Below are positions 30,511 to 40,060 of a stretch of 64,000 nt of DNA, in pieces. The position numbers and the translations under genes are program-made. Numbering within the stretch: the stretch's first letter is position 1; each line of letters begins with the position of its first letter. A model generated the notes under the pieces. The model saw only the letters and a list, made by a program, of their open reading frames with translations, did not search any database and was not told where the DNA came from. Location of the stretch: positions 160,202 through 224,201 of the forward strand of contig NW_014577337.1 of assembly GCF_000485595.1 (NCBI RefSeq), given 5' to 3'. Origin of the DNA: Priapulus caudatus (Eukaryota; Priapulida; Priapulimorpha; Priapulimorphida; Priapulidae).

Positions 30511-30640
30511 TTGTTTTCTTCGGCGGCAGAACAATTTACACTCCTGGGTACAGATGTGTCCAGCATCAGCACCCCTTCAAACAACAGGAAAATAATATCA
30601 AAAGGAAGGGCTATTAGCAATTCAATATTGAAGATGTCTG
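30511..30640 (+). pseudogene. Ulp1-PHD gene, exon 9 (linker)
   Basis: Acceptor GTAATCCAG, phase 0, donor GTAAAT. 43 codons open without a stop (FTLLGTDVSSISTPSNNRK, then a basic ISKGRAISNSILKMS). It links the Ulp1 and PHD domains; low complexity, likely unstructured. Confidence 0.6.
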
Positions 30641-30832
30641 GTAAATAACGTTTATTGTTTGTATTTAAAAAGACGTGTATTTATAATTGCATTAATAGAT
30701 TACACACAGTATTTTCCAAATTGTATAAATAAACGTGTAAAGTTCCATCCTACGATTAGGTTCAGACTGTGATGCAGTTACAGCAATGAGAACAAAATTT
30801 GCAGCATATAGCCGTATATTGATTTATTGTAG

Positions 30833-30915
30833 AGCCTGAATGCGTGCAATGATATTGCAACATGTGCTGCTTTGTAATGCTACCTGCAGCAGAAAATGCA
30901 AATGAAACATCATGG
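30833..30915 (+). pseudogene. Ulp1-PHD gene, exon 10: first half of PHD finger
   Basis: Acceptor TTATTGTAG; phase matches exon 9. It reads EPECVQ, then TGA at 30850, then YCNMCCFVMLPAAENANETS and W before donor GTTAGT. C-N-M-C supplies the first Cys pair of a PHD finger, with 17 residues to the next pair in exon 11. The stop is the only lesion. Confidence 0.6.
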
Positions 30916-31139
30916 GTTAGTATCTAGATTTTAACTGCTATTTTGCATTTCATTGTTAACTAAAAATGGTGATTAACAAATGCCAGCTATATATAAATAT
31001 ATATAACTTTTTTATAACTGCAGATTTTTCTGCAGTTCATACAGACGAACATCGAAATTTCATTGCAAAATTATCGAACTTGTTATTAAACTGTAAACAC
31101 CTTATTAGACTACATTATATTACTGCCTAATATTTTCAG

Positions 31140-31241
31140 ATACAATGCGACAACTGTGATCGTTGGGTTCACAGTGATTGTGACCAAGCTCACGCAGAAA
31201 ACAATACGTACTTCTGCCAAATGTGCTCGGCACTAAATTGA
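31140..31241 (+). pseudogene. Ulp1-PHD gene, exon 11: second half of PHD finger
   Basis: Acceptor TATTTTCAG. IQCDNCDRWVHSDC followed by YFCQMCSALN and TGA at 31239. With exon 10 it gives C-x2-C-x17-C-x2-C-x4-H-x2-C-x11-C-x2-C, the Cys4-His-Cys3 zinc pattern of PHD fingers, which bind histone H3 tails. No lesion; this is the natural C-terminus. Confidence 0.8.
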
Positions 31242-31669
31242 AAAAAATTGTAAAGTAGTAGAATCAAGTGTAGGAAAGCGCCGACTTCACAGATAGTATA
31301 TATTAGTTCGCAGCGCGGCAGGCAATCATCATAAATCACAAAAGACACATATTGGTGACCACGCGGTAATGCACTTGCGTCATATATTAGTGGACCAGAT
31401 TTGTTGACGAAAAGATGCGAAAGTAGCAGCTGACTTGGCGTGATCCTTTGAACCGAACAGTCCAGTTATTGTCCTGCTCCTATTGTGCCCCTGTTACTCT
31501 CACACGTAGTCCGCTATATTTCTCCGTTCATCTTCTACCGTTCACCTTCACCCCGGCCAAGCATCTCCGTGAACCGCTGCGCTAAGCATGAGTTTTACCG
31601 CGATCGACGTTACCTGTTTGCAACGAGACACGTACAAACCACCAAAGACACCATCGTCTCATCTTCACA
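31242..31669 (+). other. Leader-like sequence upstream of env-like ORF
   Basis: No gene. ATTGGTGACC at 31351-31360 resembles a gypsy-type primer-binding site (TTGGTGACC), and the C/T-rich stretch that follows looks like a retroelement leader. No LTR pair could be found, so this is tentative. Confidence 0.3.
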
Positions 31670-33515
31670 ATGATCACGCACGTTGCGATTTGCGCTATCG
31701 CCATGACCATCGCTACGGCCGAAGTTTTTGTACCACAAAGAAGCCTGTCGGTCACGCAAAGTTCTTGGACCATCATCTTCTCCCTCGACCTCGCGCCGAT
31801 TAAAACCTACATGCGTGGCATAGACGAGCAAATTCAATATTTGTTCCACGACCCCACGACACGGACTCGTTGCGCCGAGATACAGCCCGAACGACCTACC
31901 CCCGCCCCGCCCAGCCCAGCCCGATACAGCCCGAACGACCTACCCCCGCCCCGCCCAGCTCCCTCCGCCGCGACCTCCAGCCCCCTTCCGATCGCTTTGC
32001 CACCCAACGCCCACCGTTGCCATCAACGGCCCCCTCTCTCAACGTTACGGATGGCCCACTGAAGACATTCAGCAGGAAGCCGCTGCTAATCTCGCCCGTC
32101 TGCGCAAGGACCTGTACGATGCTATCAGACCCTCGACACCGGTACAAAAGGTCACGCAGCAACACAAACCCCAGGCCAAGTCCAACATGCCGCGATTCCG
32201 TGCCATGATCCAGGACGTCATCCACGCGCACGCAGCCGACTTCAACGCGCGCTATCAGCGCTTAGCAGACCGCATCAACGCTCTCACATCCATGTTTAAT
32301 CACCACCGTAGTAAGCGTTCCTTACTGCCCTTTCTTGGTAGCATACAAAAGTTCTTGTATGGTGTGGCCACTGAGAACGACATTAACGCATTACAGGACA
32401 GGCTCGCACGCATGGAGACGACCCATGGCGCTTTTCAGCACGCCATTGAAGAATCCCTCACAGTCTTTAACCTCACTAAAACGCAAGTCCAACTCAACCA
32501 CCATACACTCAACCAGCTCATCAACGGGGTTGACACAATGCGACAATTTGTCAATGACATCAACATCCGCCTCGTTACACTAAGTGACACAAGCACGGCT
32601 CGCTTTGCGCTCGTCACACAATTACAGACAACCTTCGACAAACTCATCCTTACATTGAACGACATTACGCTTATCGTAGCTGACATAGAACACGCACTAA
32701 CTAGCTGCCTCACAGGTAAGCTACCCATCTCCCTAGTCTCGTCCGCCCAATTACTTGACATCCTGCAGGACATTAAACAAGTCCTGCCTAACTACCTGGC
32801 TCTTCCGAATAACGTCGATCATAGCATCTTGTACTACTACAGTCTCCTCCAGACAGTTGTAGTCCCAGTCGAAGATTCATTTCACGTTATTACGTTCCTT
32901 CCACTTAAGCACGTAGGTCAAGTCTTCAACATATTCCAAATTTTCCCGGCCCCTGCCACTATCAATGGCACTGCGGCCACCGTCTATTACAACCTCCATG
33001 CGACGTACATCGCCGTGGCACAAGATAAGACCCGCTACTTCTATCCCCGCCCCGATCAGGTCCGTGCCTGTCTTGACGATACCACCGGCATTTGTCAAGC
33101 CGAGTCAGCCATCTACCCCGTCGCAGGCTCTACAGACTGCCCGCTAGCATTACTTTTACACAACACCATTAACATTGCCGCGCATTGTCAGCGTCATATT
33201 ACCATCCAGGCGCACTCCCACCATTTCGCCGCTCACATTGGCAATGGCCACTGGCTTCTCTCCCCAGTACACCCCTTTCCAACCTCCATAGTACTCCCCC
33301 CAGTACTCTCCCCAGTACACCCCTTTTGCTTAACCATCTCCTGCCAGATTACTAGCAACTACCCACCCAACGTCACCGACGTCCAAATTACCCATCGCCA
33401 AATTGTCACGCTCCACTCAGGTTGTTCAGTCCACGCAATCAAACTTGCCTTGCCCACCTTTTATCATCATGACTCCACTATAGACATGACACAGGCCATC
33501 ACCCACCTTCTGTGA
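31670..33515 (+). pseudogene. Envelope/fusion-protein-like ORF (F-type), broken
   Basis: Two frames make one protein of the baculovirus-F/errantivirus-Env type, which mediates membrane fusion. The first (from ATG 31670) starts with a hydrophobic signal-peptide-like stretch (ITHVAICAIAMTIATA) and runs into a Pro-rich tandem repeat (39-bp unit, 31879-31960), where the frame is lost. The second (to 33515) carries a furin-type site RSKR at about 32312-32323, a hydrophobic fusion-peptide-like segment directly after it, a long helical region and conserved-looking Cys. It ends before any clear transmembrane anchor. No gag or pol adjoins. It is an old retroelement gene, non-functional as it stands. 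Confidence 0.75.
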
Positions 33516-33946
33516 AGACTTACTTCAGGAACAACACATGTCAGTACACGAATGAGGAAACCGAGAGATTATTCTCGGTGATTCACATTCCCTCCTGCGT
33601 CCCATTCATGGCGGCTAACGCGTGGAAGACGACCCAGATCCTCCCAAATAGGACTCTCAGGTGCTTCCTAGAGAACCTATGGGCTGCACAGCTGAATCTC
33701 TCCCCGACTTTAATGCAGCAGCAGAAGGAGTGGGAGAGGCATTTCTGGACGGAGATCGTCACCAAAGGCGGGACGAACTTCGAGAGGGACGGGTTCAATG
33801 AATCCTACTGGACCACCAAGGCAACCGATAACTATCCGTTGACCTTCACCAACACCGTCCAGGTGCTCCCCACGGGCCCCTTGGGGACTTACTGCGAGGT
33901 GGACATCCAGAGGTGGTTGAACAATGAATACCATGTCCAAAACTAA
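33516..33946 (+). pseudogene. Unrecognised ORF after the env-like gene
   Basis: A plus-strand frame of about 140 codons ending at TAA 33944 with no in-frame ATG before residue 33. It is rich in Trp/Thr/Asn (KEWERHFWTEIV, ERDGFNESYWTT, CEVDIQRWLNNEY). I do not recognise a family. Composition and length suggest real coding sequence, perhaps a fragment of another mobile element. A purine run GGAGAGGAAGGAGA follows at about 33958. Confidence 0.4.
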
Positions 33947-34733
33947 AGGTTAGCTCAGGAGAGGAAGGAGATAACACTCTTTGTTGCAGTCTTGGGAGTT
34001 CTAAACCAAGCTGTGTTTGTTTGTGAATCTCTTTGACTTCTTCGGGCTCTTAAATATGTTGGAGGTTAGTCTCTGCTTTGAGTTCACCTACTTGCTCAAG
34101 TTTTATATCGATATATATTAAGTGCTTTCCATTATTACTAAGTATAATAGTAAGTATGCTTAATATATATATGCTATCAGATGTTTTATAACTTTTTGAT
34201 TCATTTTCTGTACCATAATAATCGACAGGTTATGTCGTAGAGTATTTTGTTTATCATTATACAATTAATCAACCTTTCCAAGTTGGGGATAGATGTAATG
34301 TTCTGAGCGACCTTTTCACTTAAGCGACCTTTTTACATAAGTGACAATAAAGGTCAGAGGTTATCTGACGAGTGATCCCCGCCGTAACTGCACGCATTAG
34401 TCTTTTCTCTCCATTCTTCCTGTTACAATTCTACAAGTGATACACATACTGTGAACACTTCACACAGTGCCAAACAGCCTGTGTATTCCTGACCTCCCCC
34501 ATCTGGGGCAAAACATTGATAGGTGCATTATTATTTGTAACCTTATTCATGATCTCGTTGCTGCTATGTGATATCGAAGCAGCAGCACTATCCGAGTAAA
34601 TATCAAATTTTTGGTTGGATAGCTGGTAGCAATTATATATGTTTACACTTTCCACATTATTTAAAGATCAACTGATTATGAAAAGTAGTTAAACATGATA
34701 AATTAAAAATAGAAACATCAATTTTTTATTTTC
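33947..34733. other. No clear gene; possible LTR start
   Basis: AT-rich. TTGGGGATAGA then TGTAATGTTCTGAGC near 34283-34307, with AATAAA near 34346, looks like a polypurine tract and LTR start, but no partner copy exists in the window. Confidence 0.3.
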
Positions 34734-35231
34734 AGGCTCACCTGTTTTTGAACACAATCGTTGTAATGTACCCGTTAAATTTTCTGGGAAGCGATTCACT
34801 GTTATGAAAAGGACTATAACCCAATTAATTCAGTGCAGACAATCTTGGTGCAAACTCATTGTTCGGTTTTGTTGAAAGTTTCTCAGCTACGTACTACTGT
34901 CGCATTTGCTTAACAATTTTCCATGAAAGTGATACCGTGCTGACAACTAAAGATATTTATGATCGTCATGTACAGTAGGCTCAAGATAGTGACCAGCATG
35001 TTCATGGAGTAAAGAACAGTTCTGCTTTAAATGATTGCATGTAATTTCATATTCTGTCAAATTTCTCTCTGGACATCATGCATGATATCCTAGAAAGTGT
35101 AGCACAATATGAAATTAAATAGGTGATAAATTATTTCATTGCGGAACGTCAACCTACATTACTGCCACTTGAAGAATTCAATAAGCATTTAGAAAGTCAT
35201 GACTATGGTATTACAGAAATGAAAAACAAGC
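34734..35231 (+). pseudogene. Transposase-like multicopy ORF fragment
   Basis: After a strong acceptor (TTATTTTCAG at 34726-34735) plus-strand frames read LGANSLFGFVESFSATYYCR and CLTIFHESDTVLTTKDIYD, then, after breaks, LDIMHDILESVAQYEI. The G-x-x-x-L-x-G-F-x-E-S-F-S-A-x-Y-x-C-R block and D-x-M-H-D-x-L-E are, from memory, conserved in a large uncharacterised repeat-associated family of invertebrate genomes. At least three stops or shifts. The fragment is cut at 35231 by the LTR of the next element. Confidence 0.5.
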
Positions 35232-35441
35232 TGTGACGTTGGTACTGTGCAGTGTCGCCCTCTATGAACGGGGTGCTTCCGCTATGTTTGTACTGAGCTA
35301 CAGCCTAGAGCCTTATGCGCAGGTGCAAGCCCGTGAAGGAAATCATGGCTGATTATAGTTAACAATAAAGGATCGTTTGTCATAAGTCAGTGTCTTTGCT
35401 GTCACTCCGCTCGTTCATCTTGACAGATGGTGTCAGAACTT
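35232..35441 (+). repeat. 5' LTR and primer-binding site
   Basis: TGTGACGTTGGTACTG at 35232 to CATCTTGACA at 35425 (194 bp, TG...CA), with AATAAA near 35366. After two bases, TGGTGTCAGAACTT at 35428-35441 is a primer-binding site of the same tRNA-Leu-like type as the 17062 site. Confidence 0.8.
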
Positions 35442-35478
35442 TCGTCCAGTATAGTTTTCGTATTTTCATCAAAGAAAA

Positions 35479-36130
35479 ATGGCTTGCTCCGTTCCCGGAA
35501 AAATTCGATCTTTCGGATGCCAATCAAAATCGTGCACAGATTGGAAACTTTTTGAACAGGTATGGACGAACTATTCACTTTGTTCAGGACTTTCAGAGAA
35601 AGATGCGAAAATACAGACCGCAACCTTGTTGACATGCTTCTCGAAGAGCGCTCTGAAGGCCTACAACTCGCTGACTTTTGGGCCGACAGAGGACAAAACT
35701 GACATCAAAACGGTCATGACGAAAATGAAAACTCTGGGTTGGAACGAAGAACGAGACCTACAAACGTTACCTTTTCAACCTTCGGGTGCAGAAACCAGGT
35801 AAAAAGGTAGATGACTTCTATGCTGAGTTACTCAAGCTTTCTGAGAACTGTAATTTTGGTACATTGAGAGATTCTCTCATCAGAGATAGGCTGCTCATGG
35901 GTATCAGGGATTCGGCTGCTCAGAAAAAGTTGTTGTATGAAACGAAACTCACGTTGGAAACGGCACTTCTCGTGTGCCGGTCATATAAAGCCACGGGCTC
36001 TAGACTATCGGGAAAGCTGCATCCAGTCCCTCCTCAGGCGCTCCTGCAGATGTGGGTGCAGTCGAGCGGAAGCCATTCAAGAAGCAATCGAAGCACATGC
36101 TGAAGAAGAAACACGGTGGTCATCATAGTC
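35479..36130 (+). pseudogene. gag remnant
   Basis: From the ATG at 35479, fragments in alternating frames: APFPEKFDLSDA (Mag-type gag start), WKLFEQVWTNYSLCSGL, then KVDDFYAELLKLSENCNFG and IRDRLLMGIRDSAAQKKLL, the conserved C-terminal capsid helix region. At least three frame changes. Confidence 0.8.
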
Positions 36131-36623
36131 ATGGTAGTTCAGCGCCACGTGGTGATCCTTGCCAGTACTGTGGAAGAGGGCCTCACGATCGAAAGTTTTG
36201 TCCAGCTAGAGACAAAAACTGTTCCAATTGCGGGTACAAGGGACATTTTGGTCATGTGTGCAGAAAAAGTGCGTACCAGTCTCAGTCGAATTCGGCATCG
36301 GGCGTGAAGTCACTCAATCTGACGTCTTTGATCGTGTTGATCAGGAAGATGCATTTCTCGGCTTGGTGGATCAGCAGGGTTATAATTCCGAATCCGATCA
36401 GTGGATTGTGAAGCTTGACGTAGATGGCGCTCCGATCAGTTTCTGTGTTGATACCGGTGCAGATGTAAATGTTATATCTAGGTCGGTTTACGAGAAACAT
36501 TTCACGCATAAAATGCTGTTCCCTACTCGCAGGTCGCTCAGAGGTCCTAGCAGGAAGCCATTGCCAACTCTCGGTACTTTCCAGCTCACCATTCGACGTA
36601 GCAAGGGAGAAAAACATGTGTAG
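36052..36623 (+). pseudogene. Nucleocapsid zinc knuckles and protease
   Basis: First frame: CQYCGRGPHDRKFC and CSNCGYKGHFGHVC, tandem knuckles with the C-x2-C-x4-H-x4-C pattern in the second. A shift near 36270 leads to the retropepsin frame with FCVDTGADVNVIS (D-T-G active site) near 36441-36480 and PLPTLGTFQL. Stop at 36621. Confidence 0.85.
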
Positions 36624-36817
36624 ACAGAAATTTAAGTCATCGAAGGTGGTGCTTCTGCGCTACTAAGCCGCTACACTAGTTGTGATCTCAACATAGTGCA
36701 ACTTAATGTGGGTAGTATCGACGACTACCGACAGCTTTTCAAGGGGCTGGGTGAAATGCCGCATCCATACAAGATTCATTCGCAGTTCCCGTACCTCGAC
36801 GTGTTGCTATTCCGCTA

Positions 36818-37815
36818 ATGCCTAAGGTGAAGAAAGAATTAGATCGCTTAGAAACTATGGGTGTCATACGCAAAGTGACACAGCCTACAGACTGGTGTGC
36901 GCTTATAGTGGTGGTTCGAAAGCGTAATGGTAGCATCAGGGTCTGCTGTGATTTCACGAAACTCAATAATCGGTCATACGTAGGGCGTAGCCGTCACCAG
37001 TTGCCCATCATCGACCATGTCCTGTGTCAGATGGCAGGTGCGGAAGTTTTCTCGAAATTGGGACGCTAACAGGGGTTTCATCAGATCAAGTTGGCCGACG
37101 AAAGTCTCAACTTACTGAACACCACGTTCATAACTCCATTTGGTCGTTACTGTTTCCAGCGTAAATCCGCGTTTTCGGGATAAACTCCGGACCAGAACAT
37201 TATCAGTGTCAAATACATAGCATTCTACGTGGACTCGACGGCGTTGTGTGCATCATGGATGACTTGGTAGTGTTTGGAGAAACGGTTGAAGAACATGACG
37301 ATCGCCTTGAGAAAGTTCTTCAGAAGCTAGCCGAAGCGGGGGTCACACTTAATCGTGCCAAGTGTGTCTTCAGAGTTTCCGAAATAGCTTTCGCGGGTCA
37401 CGTAGTCGGGCAAAGTGGTATCAAGGTAGACCCTAGTAAAGTCGAAGCTGTCTCCAAGCTGCCTATACCACTCAATGTCCAGGATCTGCGAAGATTTATG
37501 GGCATGGTGAACCATCTGGGGAAGTTTCTCCCAGACCTCGCGACGCACACGGATCCTCTCAGACAGTTGTTATCTGTGAAGAATGACTGGGTTTGGGGTC
37601 CGGTGCAGAAAAACGCTTTTCGGAAAATCAAGGAGGTGATCTGTGCTGCACCAGTGCTGATGCTCTATAATCCTTCTCGCAAAATACGCGTCACTGAGGA
37701 CAGTTCATCATATGACTCGGGGCTGTTATCAGGCAAAAGGACTCGAACGATCAGTGGAAACCGGTGGCCTTCGCATCTAGATCGCTCCAGCAGAAACCAG
37801 ATACGTGCAGATTGA
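36818..37815 (+). pseudogene. Reverse transcriptase and connector
   Basis: The first frame (to 37069) carries MGVIRKVTQPTDWCALIVVV, RVCCDFTKLNN and FSKLGR, where the first catalytic Asp is changed (K-L-G for K-L-D). After a stop and a degraded stretch with FITPFGRYCF, the second frame (37246-37815) has CIMDDLVVFG, where M-D-D stands for Y-x-D-D, then thumb (LNRAKCVFRVSEIAFAGHVV) and connector (LRRFMGMVNHLGKFLPDL). The front of RNase H (VTEDSSSYDSGLL, Asp changed) is at its end. Confidence 0.88.
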
Positions 37816-38392
37816 AAAGGAAGCGTTGGCTTCAACCTGGGCATGCTGTCGCTTCGAGGACTATCTGATTGGGCTCCGTTTCACGCTTAAGACGGACCAC
37901 AAGCCGCTCATTTCGCTACTCGGATCGAAATCTCTGGAGGAACTGCCGCCACGTATACAGCGGATGCGTATGCGACTCATGCGATTCTCACATGATATCG
38001 AGCATGCACCTGGAAGCAAGCTCTATATCGCGAACACTCTTTCGCGTGCGCCGACCACACCTGCCAAGAAAGGCATGGATTACGATCTTTGTGAAGGGAC
38101 TAACGCGTATGTCAACCTCGTGATTGACAACGTGCCGGCTACGGATGTTCGGCTGCGACAGATTCGTGAACATCAGTTGGACGAGCAACTGCGTACGTAC
38201 GTAGAAAATGATTGGCCTGCCAAGTGCCAACTTACTTCTTTTCTCCAGCAATACTGGGCTTACCAGGCAGATCTGACCATCGTTCAAGATCTACTACTGT
38301 ATCGCTCTCGCATCTTCATGCCCTCATCCCTTCGTCTGGAGATGTTGGATCGTCTGCACGAAGGGCATCAGGGGATTGTGAAATGCCGCTAG
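37805..38392 (+). pseudogene. RNase H C-terminal part and integrase N-terminus
   Basis: QIEKEALASTWAC (catalytic Glu of RNase H) and LKTDHKPLISLL are followed by the RIQRMRMRLMRFSHDIEHAPG tail end and ALSRA-like TLSRAPTT. The frame then gives the pre-integrase linker and LDRLHEGHQGIVKCR, the His pair (H-x3-H) of the integrase zinc finger. TAG at 38390. Confidence 0.88.
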
Positions 38393-39259
38393 CGCGCTCT
38401 ACAGTCGGTTTAGTGGCGGGACATTTCCCATCAAATCGAGGACCTTGTGGAAAATTGTCGCGTTTGTAGCAAAGCTGAGCGAAATCCGATGGAACCGCTT
38501 CGTCCCTCATTTATGCCTACCAGGTCTTGGCAAAAAGTCGCGACCGACTTGTACGAATTCAGAAAAGATCAGTATCTGATAGTAGTTGATTACTACTCAC
38601 GATTCATAGAGATGGCGTGACTCAAAGACTTGACCAGTCAGACTACGGTCACCCATCTCAAATCGTTCTTTGCTAGGCACGTGGTTCCGGAGACTTATGA
38701 GTGATAATGGTGGCCAGTACACTGAGATGAGTTTGCTAGATTCGCATGCGACTACGGTTTCTAGCATGTTACCATGAGTCCTCACCATTCTTCAGGAAAT
38801 GGGGAGGTAGAGAGAGCGGTAAAAACGCTCAAAGGTCTGCTCAGTTCCGCTACAGACCCCTACGAGGCGTTGCTGTGCTATAGTAGCACACCTCTGGCTT
38901 GCGGGTTTAGCCCAGCTGAACTCTTGTACAATCGTCGTATCAGGACCAAAATCGCTATGGTTCATGAGAAGCTGCTACTAGCTGTTCCTGATCCCGTTGT
39001 TCTCCATGAAAAGGAAGAGCATATCCAGATTCAGTCGAAAATCAACTTCGACAGGTCTCATCTCGCTAGAGATCTCCCTTCGTTGGAAGAAGGCCAAGAA
39101 GTCTACCTGCCAGGTCGTCAGGAGACAGGAGTCGTAGACAACAAGGTGCATGATCGGTCTTACGTGGTGAACACACCTACAGGGCAATTCAGGAAAAAGG
39201 AAGCCTCCCACGTATGTTACAAGGTCTGGCCGTGTATCAAAGCCAAACCAAAAATATGA
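38393..39259 (+). pseudogene. Integrase core and C-terminus
   Basis: After the stop, a shifted frame shows the Cys pair of the zinc finger (CRVCSKAE), SWQKVATDLYEF (first catalytic Asp), YSRFIEMA, then LMSDNGGQYTE at about 38695 (second Asp) separated by several stops. The last frame (38774-39259) opens MSPHHSSGNGEVERAVKTLK (catalytic Glu) and ends with the C-terminal module LEEGQEVYLPGRQETG and RSYVVNTPTGQFRKK. Confidence 0.88.
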
Positions 39260-39659
39260 ATACTGATACCGAATACGGATCAGAACGGTTCGCAAAAAAG
39301 AGATTCCAAATCCTGACGTCATAGCGAGGTGCATTCTGGGTATTTTCAACGAGATCTTCACGAGAGCACCACGTGATTTAATCATGTGACTAATTCCAAA
39401 CTGAACAGAACCGTGTTCGTTGACACACCGCCAAACAGAACTGAATCGAACCGTAAGCGAACTGCTCAATCCACCTACGTATGTGGACTGAAAATAATGC
39501 GCATTGATGCGTATTACAACCGTATCTGGTGTGTACTTAACCGCGTGGAAGCAAATCAATGCGCAGGAAAGCGCATTGAAAGTTCGGTGTGTCAACGGTA
39601 TTACTGTCGCTCAAGCTAGAGCAGGACAATAGAGTACACCCCAGCCGTCTAGATACTCA
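39260..39659. other. No recognisable feature
   Basis: Sequence between two retroelement remnants. Direct sub-repeats of GCGCATTGA type occur at 39498-39580. The minus-strand 205-codon ORF (38978-39595) overlaps integrase and is a shadow. Confidence 0.5.
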
Positions 39660-39663
39660 GATA

Positions 39664-40060
39664 CTGTGCAGGTAGACCCAGATCATATTCTGCCCATGGA
39701 CGTCAGACAGCAGTTTCAGTCCCTACATGCTCAGTATGACGAAGTGTTCAACACAAATCTCAATGGCTACAATGGCGGTGTTGGCCCTTTTGAGGCAGTT
39801 GTGAACATGGGTTCGGTTCAGCAATGGGAATGCCAGGGTCTGAGAGAGCATTAGAAGAGCTCATGTGTCGCATCTTAGTTGATCTGTTGTTGGAGGGTGT
39901 AGTCGCGAAGCTTGCTGATGATGTATACTGTGGTGGCGACAAACCTGAAGAGCTCCTACATAATTGGGAAAGGGTACTACTAGCCATGCGCAAAAGCGGA
40001 ATGGTGTTGTCGGCGCCGAAAACCATCATCGCACCAATTAGCATGACCATCCTCTGATGG
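39664..40060 (+). pseudogene. RT remnant with internal deletion
   Basis: The first frame (39666-39850) reads DPDHILPMDVRQQF and [20 protein letters not shown], the linker before RT. At about 39822 it meets, in another frame, [18 protein letters not shown], normally well inside RT, followed by [10 protein letters not shown] (A-D-D, the catalytic Y-x-D-D equivalent) and [20 protein letters not shown]. About 150 residues of fingers and palm are missing between the two. Confidence 0.8.

Larger units (their letters stand above)
16762..31241 (+). pseudogene. Spliced Ulp1/SENP-like protease plus PHD finger gene (broken)
   Basis: Eleven plus-strand exons (16762-16863 joined to 21535-21658; 21906-22039; 22259-22326; 22487-22668; 22819-22896; 23036-23145; 23589-23679; 28963-29068; 30511-30640; 30833-30915; 31140-31241) have AG/GT borders and matching codon phase at all ten introns. 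The middle exons hold a C48-type (Ulp1/SENP) deSUMOylase-like domain with the W-L-N-D motif, catalytic His, Asp, Gln and Cys; the last two exons form a Cys4-His-Cys3 PHD finger. Defects: frame breaks in exons 1, 4, 6 and 7 and in-frame stops in exons 2 and 10. Transposons sit in exon 1 and in introns 7 and 8. The true 5' end lies upstream and is not recognised. It could be a decayed host gene or the cargo of an old DNA transposon; Ulp1 domains are known in both. Confidence 0.75.
35232..39259 (+). mobile_element. Ty3/gypsy (Mag-like) retrotransposon, 3' LTR missing
   Basis: One 5' LTR, a primer-binding site, gag, protease, RT, RNase H and integrase in canonical order on the plus strand. No copy of the LTR follows integrase, so the 3' end is truncated near 39260. 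Frame breaks occur in every domain. Confidence 0.9.

Noticed and set aside
31670-33515. Domesticated functional envelope (syncytin-like) gene
   Set aside because: There is a frame break in the Pro-rich repeat and no visible membrane anchor; nothing indicates present function.
38978-39595. 205-codon minus-strand ORF
   Set aside because: It overlaps the plus-strand integrase with clear motifs; a shadow.
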